64,000 nt of DNA. Origin: Phoronis australis (lineage: Eukaryota > Phoronida > Phoronidae). Of the stretch, positions 25,745 to 38,333 are shown in pieces; position 1 is the first letter of the stretch, and every line of letters begins with the position of its first letter. The stretch is from positions 910,011 through 974,010 of the forward strand of contig NMRA01000049.1 in the NCBI GenBank assembly GCA_002633005.1. Direction: 5' to 3'. A model generated the notes under the pieces. The model did no database searches. It was not told the DNA's origin and saw only the letters and a list, made by a program, of their open reading frames with translations. The translations under genes and the position numbers were made by a program.

Positions 25745-25996
25745 ACAACGGCGGAGAGTAGGGAATTTGAAAGCGACAACGATTATGAGCAAGAAATGAA
25801 CAAATACTATGATGAAACGTACGAGAATGGTGGCCAGGACAACGAAAGGGGAAGGCACGAAAGCGAGAACGAGTTTGACATGTTTTCAGCTGCGTACTTT
25901 TCTACATTGAGGCCTAACGAACTGGATCCTCCCGCGAGAGAAGCGGCCTCGGGCTCGGCCAGTCAACCCAGTCATCCAACAGACGATCCTGAATAA
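25745..25996 (+). CDS. Unrecognised acidic open frame beside the THAP remnant
   Basis: Open from 25745, first ATG at 25796 (66 codons to TAA). Composition is Glu/Asp/Asn-rich (YEQEMNKYYDETYENGGQDN) and then Pro/Ser-rich, more protein-like than other frames here. No family recognised. It may be an exon of the same dead element as the antiparallel THAP remnant, or chance. Confidence 0.25.
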   Translation, partial: TTAESREFESDNDYEQEMNKYYDETYENGGQDNERGRHESENEFDMFSAAYFSTLRPNELDPPAREAASGSASQPSHPTDDPE

Positions 25997-26039
25997 AGCG
26001 CCAATGTTTCTGAATAGTAGATATTGTTCTTATTGAACC

Positions 26040-26268
26040 AGGCCTTCATCGTAACACCTCCGCTGATTGGAGTCGAAACACGACTCCTCAAAGTGGGCAC
26101 AACACAGAGTGGCTCCGGACAGAATCGCTTGGTCCACGCTGAGGTCCCACACTCTCGTTCGGCGCACGAAGCGATGCCACTACTGCACAACTTTGGCGTC
26201 CTTCGGAACACCGAGACGTTCTTCGTCTGACTGCTGTTGCTGCAGCCTCCGCAAACACATCTTTTCAT
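26040..26268 (-). pseudogene. THAP-domain zinc finger remnant
   Basis: The minus strand starts MKRCVCGGCSNSSQTKNVSV, a typical THAP beginning with its Cys pair. After a short frameshifting deletion in the VSVF segment it continues PKDAKVVQ, a TAG stop, WHRFVRRTRVW, then ATLCCAHFEESCFDS, giving the THAP order C..C..W..C-x2-H-F..CF. THAP is a C2CH DNA-binding domain found in P-element-type transposases and in THAP proteins. One frameshift, one stop and no following transposase domain mean that it is dead here. Whether it came from a transposon or a host gene cannot be told. Confidence 0.6.
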
Positions 26269-27439
26269 CCCTCTACGAACCTTTTCGACGCTTAATATAA
26301 TTTACTTTCACTTCACTCTATACACTTAGTTGCTGATCCGAACAGTGTGCCGAACGACTTGGGTTCAACCCATGACGTTGTACATAATTATTTTTTTCAA
26401 TTTTTACGTGTTTTTTATGAGCTGTGCACTAAAGGCACTGAAATCAAGTAAGATATAATAATGAAATTTATTTTGAGGTACTAGAGTCATGTTGCGTACA
26501 CTTTAAGGTACTTCTTGTAGTTGGTAAACGCGTCTGTCTAAATGTTAACGATTTTTTTTCTTTTCTTAAAGAAACACTTCCCGGTTGTTTTCACCAGCTT
26601 GAAACACAAAGATAATGATTAAGTCGCATCAGTAGAAAGTGTCAATTAAATAAACTCATTTTTCTTACTGTACAACCATGTACATATAAACAGCTACATC
26701 AACAAATCTTCAAAGAAGTAAATAAAACGTTTAAAACTTAAAAACTAAAATTTTCATTCTGAAAGTTGCAGATGAAACGAAATAACATCGTTCCTGTTGG
26801 AGTTTGGATTTTTTTTCTAATTTTACTTTCCACGATAGTATTTTAGAGCAATTCATCAGATTTTCAAAACATTAAAACAGTTACGGCCCATGGACGTACA
26901 TGTACATTTGGGTTGGCTTATATCCGGAAATTCCTGTTATCGAACGAGTTTGCTTCGAACAATCGCGCAAATACGGGTATACGTTAGGTTAGTTTCTAGT
27001 GATCTTTGGCGTGATCACGCTAATATTCGAGAAACAGTACACGTATAGTTACTTGACAACATATATACATCGATTGGAAGTTGTACACTGATACAGCTTG
27101 GAAGAAATTGTGTTAGTTAAATAAGAATGCTATCGTGTTTGCCCAGAGCACTAACTGGTCAGTCTCGTATATTCCCACAAGGTGCAGTGTTTACTATCAT
27201 TACACGACCACTGATACTTCTATCCACTGATTGGCTGAAACGCGATACGGGAATTTCCGATACCGCTATATAGTTTTCATGTATGCCACCCGGACGTCAG
27301 AGGTCGATTTTCGCGATACGACCAATCAGACGCTGTAGAAATCATAGAACCTGACTACAGAAGCAAGTAGACGATGTCAGTATGTCAACGGAGTTAAGAA
27401 CAGAATAATTTTATAATAGACAGAAACACGGGTACCATT

Positions 27440-27745
27440 AAATCACGCGCACGACATCTTACGCACAAACCGCCTGCGAACCAATGAATCATACAAGAAC
27501 CCACGAATCATGCATACGATCCCAAAAATCACGCATACGACCAAAAGTTAAGCATATGAACTACAAAAATCATATATGGGAACACATGAATCGAATCACA
27601 CGCACAAACACTTTATTGTTTAGTGGTTCGTGCGTATGATTCGGATGCTCGTGCGCATGATTTTTGTTCGTATGTGTGATTTTTTTGGGTTCGTGTGCAT
27701 GGTATATTGGTTTGTATGCATGATATGTAGGTTTGTAGGTGGTTT
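27440..27745. repeat. Inverted pair of degenerate ~15-17-bp tandem arrays
   Basis: The left half (27440-27610) repeats ACGAATCATGCATACGA-like units; the right half (27625-27745) holds them inverted (TTCGTGCGTATGATTC). The open frame on the minus strand is a low-complexity product of the units (HxHEP-like) and not taken as a gene. Confidence 0.65.
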
Positions 27746-27749
27746 GTGC

Positions 27750-30700
27750 GTTACTTTTTATTTTTCGTTGCATCCGCCTGACAACATCTGTTAATGACGC
27801 ATTCACTACTGACTTTATTAAAACGGTTGTTTCCCAAACTACTTTTTGTGCCGACCCACGACATGTTGGTAGTTTGGTAGTTCTTGGTGAACTGATTCGC
27901 AATCAATACGGTTTTACCACCTGGTGACTGTGGGACATTTTATGAGCAAATGTAATTAGTATACTAAAAGTTTACCAGTTACACTCTAAAGAGCGTTGAA
28001 CCCTCTGAAGATAGAGTGTTTGCGTGTTTGTTTCTTTAGCTATAATTCCAAACACACGCGTAATCAAAAAAGGCGGATGATATGATTGAAGCTCATTTTA
28101 GATGTTCTGTTTTGAGTGGCGTAAACGACTGTTGTTGTTACTGGAATCGTCTCAAAGGCTTTGACGGACTTGCATCGACATTCCGCGACGTCTCTGGGTG
28201 TATATCAAAGAGTTTGATTTAGGGAGAACATAGAAAACAGATTGAAAACCGCTTTCTGTGGTCTTTTAGACCTCTCCGATTTCATGATTAGTCTTTTAAA
28301 TAAAGATGCGCGAAACCAGTAAGGCATTGTTCAGGAAGTGGCTAAACAATGAATTTTGGTGCTTCTGCGAATGTTAATGCACAAGTATTAGACAATAACT
28401 GAGACGAAAATAACTAATGTCTCGAGAAACAGTCGAAATTTTCCGCAGATAGTGCCATTTAACATGTATTTGTTTCATGACTTCTAAATGATGGCATCAA
28501 CGCACGCTATCTAAAATCCCCACACAGGTGTCCGGCATAGCGTTTGTAGGAAGATGGCAGTGTAACCATAGTTTCATTTGCATATCGAAAAGTTCCCCGG
28601 AAGTTCCGACATCCGCATCAGCTTGTTCGGCCCAAGGAAATTATATCATTATATATGGTAACCCTATGATATTTCAGTTATTCATTACGAAACAGAGCCG
28701 CCGAGTTGTGTCTGTCGTTTGCACCGTGACATCGCACGACAGACTGCGCCTACCGATTCATAGGCGGTGGGGCAGATCTCATAGCATTCATTTTTGTGAG
28801 TACTTTGGGGGGCAACCTAGTTTTTTTCCATGTGAATTGAGGCTAGTGTTCAATAATTCACTTACTGACACACTAATTAACACAGCCCATTATAACACAT
28901 TTTGAATCAAACATTTGCCCAAATCCTGCCTGCCTCCAAACAAGGACCCAGTGTTAGACCCTTCATTGCAAGCGAGCCGGTTATCAGTGTGCAGAGCTGT
29001 ACCCTCTCTAATCGGCCATAGTTGGCTCTTTGGCGGTGGAGCTTTGCAGTTAAAATGGATGGCAATTCCCACAACTCCATTGACAGTACTAAACGATGTA
29101 CGCTGCAAGTGCAAAAAGGAGACGTGTGCAGTAACACCAGCAACACTGACTGCATAACATTGGATTGTTATTTGACAAGTCAACCGTAAATAGACCACCA
29201 CCAACTTCTCCGACCCCGTCATTTCGTTTTATTTTATATTAAAAAATGTGAGCTGTGAATTTTATTTGTTGATTCAGTCATACTAAGTACGTAATTTGAT
29301 CATTGTCCAGTATTTGTCTCATACAGCTTGCTAAACGCTGTCAGAATAACCTATTTTTTTCGTACAGTCTGTGTGCACATTTGCAGAGATCATTCAACTA
29401 TATTGTTTTTGCATAGCATACTTCTGGTGTAGTATGCAAACAAGCTATATTTTACACCATTACGCAATGGTTCAGTCACTGAGGCGCAAATATTGCCCAG
29501 TGTCAAGTGTACTGTGTTATTTTTGTTGCCAGGCAATGCCAGAATAATCTCCTGGTAACATTTAGACTTAATTCGTATTTCTGCCTCTAGGTGTCAGTTA
29601 ACATTCTTTAAATTTCACTGTTTACAATTAGTGTACAATAGTGAAACATATAATGTGAGTAATATGAGTAATGTGAGTGTAATATTGTTCAATACAATGA
29701 CATTGATGGGACCACATTACTTGTTTTATAAAAAAGATAGCAAAATTGTTGTTTTTACAAATATGAGTTCATTAAGCTCTTTGGTGATTTTAATGTAACT
29801 TCAAACTCAAATTTCTCAAAAATGTGCAACTTTATAAGTGGGAACTTTTTAGAATTTGAAAACACTCTAGTAAACGAATTAAAAAAACACCAAAATAAAA
29901 TTGCCCCCTAAAGTCCTCACAAAAATCATTTCTAGAAGCCCTACAAATCCTGGCTCACCGCCCATAAGGCCTCTGAAGAGTGGTATCTTCTGGAATAGGG
30001 ACTGACCAGGAGTTACTTGAAATGGGCTGAAACTTGCTCACAAAGTACTTTTTAATGATAAAAAGTCACTTTGAGCCCCGTGCATGATAAGGGAACTTTA
30101 ATTGACGTTGTCAAATTTCACAAAGCTTACGCCCAGGGATTCACCCGGGAAAGACTGTTTTACAGGGGCAAAACATGACACATTATCAAAAGCACATCGT
30201 TCAGCCCAGATACTACGGAACCAACACACTATATGAGCTCGCTAATCACTCTTTGAAGCGTCATTGAACCGAATTTCAGAGACGACCATATGCCACGAGC
30301 ACCTAAGGGTCCTCACCCTGCTCACCTGGGGTAGTACAAAGACAACCAAGGATAAGGTGACTGTCGTTGCCATTTAACCAGCGTCACGTGAGTCAAACAA
30401 TTGACAACCGTAGCCACCAATGATGGTGCCATTCAGCCTGCGTTGCGTCAAGCAACCAGCCATGAATATTGTCGCCTTCCAGCCGGTTTCATGCTGACCT
30501 AGCCACGTTCACTCCTAATACAGCGAGGACAGAAGGCGAGATCTTGCGAAGCCATATCTGAGAACATCTATTGAAACATGGCCAGAAAACGGAATGGAAG
30601 TGACCAAATTTTGTCTAGAAAATGCTCCGGATGTTTTAACATAACCAAAGGGCCGCATATGATTCACTCCACCAAGTCCAGTAATGACGCCATTTTGGAC

Positions 30701-33150
30701 TCCGGTATAATTTGTGATTAGTCGTCTAAATCAAAGGTTGTTTTTGTGACTGAAGACTGGTTTACCAGTGTGTGCACCTGAACCTTCTAAATAAGTTCCA
30801 AACGGTCATATAGTGGCAATTTTCAAATTTCTGAAATAACTAATCAAGTCTGGTTTATGCATGAGTAAGCAAACAAGAGTATGACTCGATAACATTTTCG
30901 AAAAACCTTTTCACGGAAACTAATATCATGCAACACCTACAGGTCAGGAAAAATACACAGTCTAGGTAATCCTATGTAACGTCAACTGGTCAGGAAAAAT
31001 ACACAGTCTGCCTATTAATCGATTCTCCGATAGAGGGTCTACGGAGAAAAAGCCGCGTATTCAACGCAATTATACTAAAAAGACTAATACATTTAACCGG
31101 AATTTGTGGTATCTGTAATCTATTTTAGGAGTGTTTGACAAACTTGAACGTGTGTGTGAGTGTTTAGTTAACCAACGCGTTGTACTCCTCGCTCCGTTCC
31201 AATGAAATGCCATCTCTTCCAGATATTCTGGAGGTCTCTCAGATTATCTGTGACGTTGCGTGAAATCAATAGCGTCCCCAGTATTTCTAGCATGTCACGA
31301 TGTGTATTGACAATGATTATGATTTTTCGAGTCCTTAAACCTATCATGAAATCGTCTTACATATGCTGTTGAAGCGCACTCTGTACATGTAGGTCGCCCA
31401 TCTCAATAAGAATGACACAATCATTGAGAAATTCATGCGATTCTATTGTGGTCGTGGAAGTTCCGTTTTCGAAAATCGCGTGACCATAAAATTATAACTA
31501 ATTTTTTGAAATTCACGGTTTCTGTGAAAGCCAAGGATTGTGGAATTGATGTGACCAAAAAGATTTTGATCTTTGGAAATCGACAGCTTTAACAACATAA
31601 GGCATGTGACTCTCCGTATTCGGTACTACCCTACGCCTACCCAGAACAGCGTTTTACATTTTACAAATCGCAGACAACAGTAAACTCAATGAACTTCACT
31701 TGCAATTACGAACAGCTTCTGTTAATAACATTTCAATTACCTTCTGACAACAACTTTAACAGATGAACGAACGTTTTCTGTAAAATAGCTAGTTCGTGGT
31801 GTTTTGCATGACATTTCGTTGGAAACGTTTTTCGGCTCCATGTAAAACATTGACATGCACAGTACCCAGTAGCGTGCAGAGGTTTGGTGATGCCCGGGAC
31901 GATTTTTATTGGATACCCCGTTCTCTACTAAAATACATGGACCCTAATACAAAAAAGATGAGACATTTAATTTAACTACAAATCGGACACGATTTCAAAA
32001 AGATATGGCGATTGGACGTCCCCCGAATGCTTCTATAAACCCGCTTACAGCTACATGTATAAAGTTGGTCCCAATTTGCTCTTAAATGAGATGAGAAGTG
32101 ATTTATGGGTTTGAAAGGAACTGGGAGTTTGTTATTACCTGTGGCCATGTTCGATGCGTAGAATGTCACTGATGGCAAGTTCCGTCTTGTAGAGACCCGT
32201 ATGTAGACCCCAGTATAACCAATTGTCAAATCTCTCGAAGCTCCGCACTTTCTAATTTCACTAAGGAACACTTTGAGACCAATTTCCTAATAGTACGTGG
32301 TATATAACAAACATTGTGTTTTGTTATGCAACGTGGGTTCTTACTAATGACAATAATTACATGACAAATTGCAGTGAAAATCTCTTGACAACAGATCCGA
32401 TGATATTAATTGTATATAATTCATATGTTCTCTGTGACGTCAAACGCCAGTCAATGTTTAGCAAAAAGTTGAGCCATTAGAAATCAAATCAAATCAAATT
32501 ACCATGGATATTTCAATTAGTTTAACATTCTCTAGAGTGTGGTCTTTCTGTCTCAAGCGCAGCGTTCAATTCTGAAACGATGAGTTCACATTTGGCGAGG
32601 CATTTACCGCAAAAGCTCCAATCGCACATGTAATCACATGATCCTAGCACGCGCAACTCCTAGGATATTTGTAAGCAATTGTCATTTAAGGTAACTGTGA
32701 ACCTTGTTTAGCTTCATTCTTACATTATGTTAGGTATGACCCCAACAAGGTATATATTTTCCACGAGATATGCGTATTAAGTATTTTATTACTTTGAACA
32801 GAAATTAAAAAAGTTCCTCCAATCATAATGGTCTTGTGTCAACATGTTCATAACGGCATTTTCGAGGGAACCGTGTCTTATGCATTTAAAATAGGCCCTT
32901 TTAGAGTATTTTGAGCAAAAGCGGCCGTACACTTGATTTTTGAAGGCTTTATTCCGAAAAACTAGGGCCTAATTCGTGATTTTGGGACCCTGTTCCGTTC
33001 AAAAGGTATCAAAGAACAGGCATTCTAAATGTCACAGCAATATATTTACGCATCGCAGAGAAATTGATGTTCAAAAAACGAAAGAAACTCCAAAATCGCA
33101 AAGCGAGAAATCGGCAACGACGCACCGCCACGGCTGTGATCGAGGAGTGC
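27750..33150. other. Gene-free stretch
   Basis: A 125-codon frame at 28528-28905 and overlapping frames on both strands at 28890-29222 are the longest, but none shows a domain or splice context. The phrase GGTCAGGAAAAATACACAGT occurs twice near 30950 and 30990. Confidence 0.4.
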
Positions 33151-33156
33151 ACATTC

Positions 33157-33314
33157 CAGGGGCAGTTCCAGGATTTTGAGTTAGGTGGAGGGGGCAGGGC
33201 AGAGTATTAACCAAGATTTTGCCCGTCAGACATTCGCACCTCCGAACTGTAAAATGGAATCTGGAAGAGTTTTAGGAGGGACATGGACCCCTTACCCCCC
33301 TAAATCCGCCACTG
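33157..33314. mobile_element. Short hAT-like MITE, copy A3 (158 bp)
   Basis: Begins CAGGGGCAGTTCCAGG and ends CCCCCTAAATCCGCCACTG; the exact 5-bp duplication CATTC flanks it (33152-33156 and 33315-33319). The same terminal pattern and duplication length as A1 and A2, but internally different and much shorter. Confidence 0.65.
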
Positions 33315-33497
33315 CATTCGGCATCATTTCAGAACTTTCAGGAGTTTCTTGTCTGTTACAGCTAGTAATTTTCACAGTTACTCGTTTAGGGTATTTATAA
33401 TATCAACAATTGATTAATTTTTGTATTGTCGATCGTGCAATGCAGAAATTTTGGAATAATCGTTTTGATTTAGCAACCTAGTCGAGTCTGCCTGTTT

Positions 33498-33914
33498 CCT
33501 CGCTGGTTCCCTACGTGCCTAGCCAGCACGCGGGTATCACGCAGTGGCACGCGTTCTAGCATTGGTTGATGTAACCTCAGTAGTCATTGGTTAGCTTTAC
33601 AACACCGTGAAAAATGGCGGAATGTGAACAGTGTCGTAAACAAAATTCATCGACAGTAGAAAGATGCACTCCGAAATGGCGCAACCACAATTTCTAGGAT
33701 TCACATTTTCTCCCAACATAGATTTTAACCACCATATTTACACTTCAGTCCATCAGTCATGCTACTTTGTTTGCGTAAAGCGCTGCCTGTTGAGAATTCG
33801 ACTAGCCGATCAGAAACGCCGGTGTAAAAAAATTTTTCGAGGAAAATTAAGTGAAACACGTGTACCTGCGTGCTGGCTACCGACCACCTAGCTGCATACC
33901 GGGAACCAGCGAGG
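33498..33914. mobile_element. Foldback MITE family E, copy 2 (417 bp)
   Basis: The 14-bp ends CCTCGCTGGTTCCC and GGGAACCAGCGAGG are perfect inverted repeats. Its interior is the reverse complement of much of copy 1 (shared CAACACCGTGAAAAATGGCG and GAATTCGACTAGCC). No exact target duplication found. Confidence 0.75.
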
Positions 33915-34146
33915 CTTGGATCCTCAACTTGTACACGTTGCAACTGAGATCGCGTGAACAGATCCCCAGAAATAATACGGTGAATATAACCGCTCGAAAA
34001 TGAAACAGTTTTTCACCCGAATAATTTACCCTTTACTATTCTCCTGTCACTCCACTATTTCTGTTTTACTTAGCGGTGAACTCGTGAACTAAAGCACTCA
34101 CTTGGCTGATTGACAGACATTCGGGTAACTACATGATGTCACTAGA

Positions 34147-34189
34147 GTAGAGTCCGCTATTGTCACTCCGTGACAATAGCGGACTCTAC
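34147..34189. repeat. Perfect 20-bp hairpin, 3-nt loop
   Basis: GTAGAGTCCGCTATTGTCAC (34147-34166), loop TCC, then its exact inverse 34170-34189. No T-run follows, and no gene is nearby. Confidence 0.9.
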
Positions 34190-34685
34190 GCGTGCGTATT
34201 ACTGGAATTATTATGGGAAGTTACTGACACCAACCCGTTTACCAATATGAAAAGGAATTCTTTAAAATTGTAGGAGAAATTACATATTAATTTTTTGATG
34301 ACCTTTCCACTAATTGACCTCTTCCGGTGCATTATGAGCCCCGATGAGGGAGTAATTGTTAACTCGATTAATGATAATAATCACAGATGTTTTACATTAA
34401 GCACTTCAGAATACAAGATGAATCAAGTGGTCAAACTTTCAGAAGAAAAATGCACTTAATGACCCCATGGGTGCACCAAATGACCTGAAAATTTAGAATT
34501 CAAACTCAATCGCACTTAGGAAACAGATACGTAATTCTGAAGTCTCTAGCTCAAAATGTTAGTTTGCACTCAATGACCTTTGACCTATTTTTTCTGATTG
34601 GCTAGGCCTATTGCAAAGTAAAGTAGGGTATTCAATTGGCATGTTGACTTACACCAGTGTGCTGAAATTGAAAAGAATTTATTTA

Positions 34686-34872
34686 ATTTACGCTCGTAAT
34701 TACGAGCGTAATTTTACGGCGAAATTTTTCACCATTTAATTTACGAGCGTAATTTACGGCGACACTCCTGCAATTCAAATTACGCTCGTAATTACGAGCG
34801 TAATTTTACGGCGACATTCCTGCAATTTAAATTACGCTCGTAATTACGAGCGTAATTTTACGGCGACACTTT
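34686..34872. repeat. Tandem array of perfect 24-bp palindromes
   Basis: Palindromes built from the half-site TTACGCTCGTAA and its inverse start at 34688, 34780 and 34832, with a half copy at 34741. Each is followed by TTTTACGGCGAMA. The unit is about 52 bp; one unit lacks 12 bp. Confidence 0.85.
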
Positions 34873-34904
34873 CCCCTCAACGGCCCACCATATTATCTGC
34901 CCTA

Positions 34905-35165
34905 CCGCGGTGTCGCCCCTAGTGGTGAATTTGGCAGATGGGCTTCTACAGAGATGGAAACAGATGACGATGACTCTCAGACCAATCAGACTATAGCTGT
35001 GCCCCCTATTCTCAATTGTTTTTTTAACTTTGCCTCTGTATCTTAAAAGTTCCTTGGCTCATTTTCATGAAATTTGGCAAATAAGTGTGTTTTACAAAGA
35101 CGACGCCCCCTTCTCAATTCGTATGGGTTTGGCGCTTTTTGCGCCATCTAATGGTCATTTTTTTA
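34905..35165 (+). repeat. Dispersed family C copy
   Basis: GTGAATTTGGCAGATGGGCT, TTTTCATGAAATTTGGCAAA and GCCATCTAATGGTCATTT match the unit at 2280-2595 in the same order and orientation. Confidence 0.6.
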
Positions 35166-35415
35166 TGATATTAAAAACACTCATAGAAGCAAACCGTCGG
35201 TGAAAAAATTCCTTGTCACCACTGCTATGACATGGGTGGCACAGCACCTGTGGTGAACCGCCCATGGACAGCCATTTTCAGGTTACTACAAATTGTTTTT
35301 TCAGATTCAAAGTAAATGGCTTGAGTACCGTACACAGTATAATGTTGCTCTCGTGAGGGTCTATACATAGTTTTCATTTAGGCTTAATCCATTGTAAATT
35401 TAACCACACTAATGT

Positions 35416-35643
35416 GTAGCCTTGAAATATGCACATAAGTGCAACTATGCCACGAATGATATGCTTATGAGGGTGTTCATTAGTACCAAAGAAATGGTGC
35501 ATGTTCAAGCATACACGATGGCCAACAAAATTAAAGATGGGCTCCAGGTGGTGCAAAGTACATCAAATCTGTTTGAAAATGGACTGGCGTATCCTAATAA
35601 ACCAAAGATCCAGAGAATCCATCAAAGAACTCCCAAGACAGAG
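35416..35643 (+). CDS. Possible unassigned exon
   Basis: A frame bounded by an AG (TGTGTAG) and a GTAAAT donor reads about 75 codons with coding-like composition (MVHVQAYTMANKIKDGLQVV, NGLAYPNKPKIQRIHQRTPK). No family recognised and no partner exon found. Confidence 0.2.
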
Positions 35644-35772
35644 GTAAATGTGAAGAACTGAAAAATTAGTCACAAGACGGGAAAGCAGTAGTCGTATTGG
35701 TCAAAAACTTTGACATCAGTCGACAGCTTCACAGGAATTTCTATCACACCGTCTTGACTGGCCGTAGAGATG

Positions 35773-35830
35773 AGGCTCCCAGTCTAAGAGCTTCATATGC
35801 CAGAAGCTATTCGGCGAATAATGCCTCACA
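35773..35830. repeat. Short family H remnant
   Basis: GAGCTTCATATGCCAGAAGC then TTCGGCGAATAATGCCTCAC joins the two ends of family H with nearly the whole interior missing. Confidence 0.45.
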
Positions 35831-36147
35831 GCCAGATTTAGGATGTCGCAATGGGGGTAAGGTAATTTTCAGTCAACTTAATCATGCATGGCACTGAATG
35901 CATGGTAATGGTAGTTTATTTGGTTTTCAATAAACATAACCCAATTTCGATATGTGAACAGCAAATTCATCGGGGTCAGGGTTTATTTACTTGGATGTAA
36001 CTTAAATGATCATACTGCTTATTACATTACCAGAGAACAGACAGGGTGGCAGTGACACCCATCCTTATAACATTCTGAGGACTGATATTCTTTCTGCCAA
36101 CCACTTTAAGAATCCGTCCTCAGCAGTATCAGCACAGGATTCCTGAA

Positions 36148-36254
36148 CAGGCGTCCTCAGCTTCTGATCGTCCCCAAATGACTACATATATTTAGTAGAC
36201 CTACTTGTATATACATGTAGTGTAGTGGAGGCGATCAGAACCTGAGGACGCCTG
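36148..36254. repeat. Short inverted repeat
   Basis: CAGGCGTCCTCAGCTTCTGA near 36149 pairs with TCAGAACCTGAGGACGCCTG near 36235. Possibly a small MITE. Confidence 0.5.
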
Positions 36255-37223
36255 CGTGGATTCTTGCATATTTCTGTCCGCAGAGACGGAACCGGCTGTT
36301 GTTAGCCTTCACAGCTTCAGCAACGTCTTTGTCTATGTGTTCACGGTGTATGCCGATTTCATAATTTAACTGATAAGATAAATCACAAAAGTAGACAACA
36401 AATACACAGATAAAAGTTAAAACCAGCAGTAACCAAGAATCCTGATGAGCTGATAAACATGTCGAGAAAATTAGTCTGTAACAGTGCAACACACGTGTCT
36501 ATACTGAGAAACAGAATAAAACCAGTAGAAATGAATCCCTGATTACAACTCACACAATTCTGGATAAAAATGCCTTATATCTCACGAATTTAACACAAGA
36601 AATCCTGCACACTTCAACACACCAAGAGCAACGAACAACAGTGACCGCTTATTCCAATACGGGCCAGAAACTACTTCCCGTATTTAGATTGATGACTCCG
36701 ACCAATACGGGCCTGTTCCAATACGGGTCGGTGCACATTAACTATCAGTTCATTTGACTATGTATATATGTTCATGTACATATGACTTTCTAACACCAGT
36801 CTGCAGTATCTGACTGACATCTGACTATCTCTCTGCCTTTTAACAAATGAAAAACACTTAGTGGTAGCCGACTTTTACTTCTCGGAATACGTACTTCCCC
36901 GGCTCCTGATTTGTAACTATCGTAGGTAAACCACGTCGAAAATGTGGCTGTCAGAGTAGAAGAATGCAGTACCGCCTTCAGTAGACGAAAGATACATTTT
37001 ACCACGAAGATTGGGAGATTTTGTGTCTCGTGAGACACAAATTTTGGATATTGTTAAGAGGTGGCAAAAGTCACGCTTGTTGTTTATTTAATTATTATAC
37101 AGTTATCTTTAAGAAGCACACGTTTTTAACCCTTATTAATAACGTAGAAAATATATCTGAAACTAAATAAGGCGATCCAGATCTTCCCAAGGATACTATT
37201 GTTTCATGAAATGAAGAATATAA

Positions 37224-37369
37224 ATCGGTAAATAAAACAACAAGAATGGATCAACTGAAATTTGAAATTTTCGGATGTAATAACTTCCTTTGTCAACAAA
37301 AACAGAAAACTGTTACATCCGAAAATTTCAATTTTCAGTTGATTCATTCTTGTTGTTTTATTTACCGAT
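37224..37369. repeat. ~57-bp inverted repeat with ~30-nt spacer
   Basis: The arm from ATCGGTAAATAAAACAACAA (37224) through TTCGGATGTAA is repeated inverted from TTACATCCGAAAATTTC (37312) to 37369, with about three mismatches. Confidence 0.85.
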
Positions 37370-38333
37370 CTATAACCCTTATTAAATGGTTAGAAGACAT
37401 TAATCACGCAGTACAACCAATACACAATCCGTAAAGTTTAAATAAACGCGTCAAATAAAATTGCTATACAGTTAGAACATCCTGACAGTTAAAATTCCGA
37501 AAGTACGGAAAATAAATTTAGACGCGACTCTTCCCTACGGCTGGGCGGCTGACTGACAACTGAAGAGAATAGCATTTGGTGGCAAAATAACTTCAGGTAG
37601 AAAACTTGCCATGGTGCCAAATGGTATAATATAAGTATTAATGAGTTTAAAGTAAAAGGAATAATTCCCACTTAGAACATTCGTATAATCTGCTAGCCGG
37701 CGGACCCGGACCGCCTGGCCTTGCCTGAGCGGACATCTGTTCTCCGCGGGGCAAGATGACAACATTGATCAGCTACCGGCCCTAAATGAGTGAAATTCCT
37801 GTGACAAAGAGATTATAAAATACAGCGTCATGCTCCTAACACTGCAATATTTTCCCATCGCCGACCGTCATCCAGCTCATTGCCTAAAACTCTGTGCAGT
37901 CGATCCCCCGTCCCCGGTTTGTGGCGCGGAATATTTATAAAATTAGGCAACGGAGGCATTTGTTTTTATAAGGTTTGAAAATATATTTTCCCTGATAATT
38001 GAAAATCAAATCCAATATAGCAAGTGATTATTTTCTCGGCGAAGACTAACGGCGACTCACAGCCATGCCGGGGAATTACCGGTACTTCGCTGGTTACTGT
38101 GTCTTCAGGCAGCAAAATCAAGCACAGATGTGGAGCTCACTGTTTTGAAATAAAAATTCGCTTTTGTTTGTTGAAACATCGCCGTATGTGCATGTTTTTT
38201 TTCTAGTTGACATTTTTAACGGCCAGTAAAGCTAGTGCCGATTTGCTGTCAAATTACGCACTGCGCTCTCACGTCCGGAGAGTCACCGTTATACGACAAC
38301 TGCTCACTTCAGGCAGGTACTTTGCATCAATTT

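Noticed and set aside
27570-27902. 110-codon minus-strand frame with His-rich repeats
   Set aside because: Product of the degenerate inverted array; no independent sign of coding.
28528-28905. 125-codon frame
   Set aside because: No start context, domain or splice partner; composition looks random.
34686-34872. CRISPR array
   Set aside because: Units are near-identical throughout without unique spacers, and the sequence is eukaryotic.
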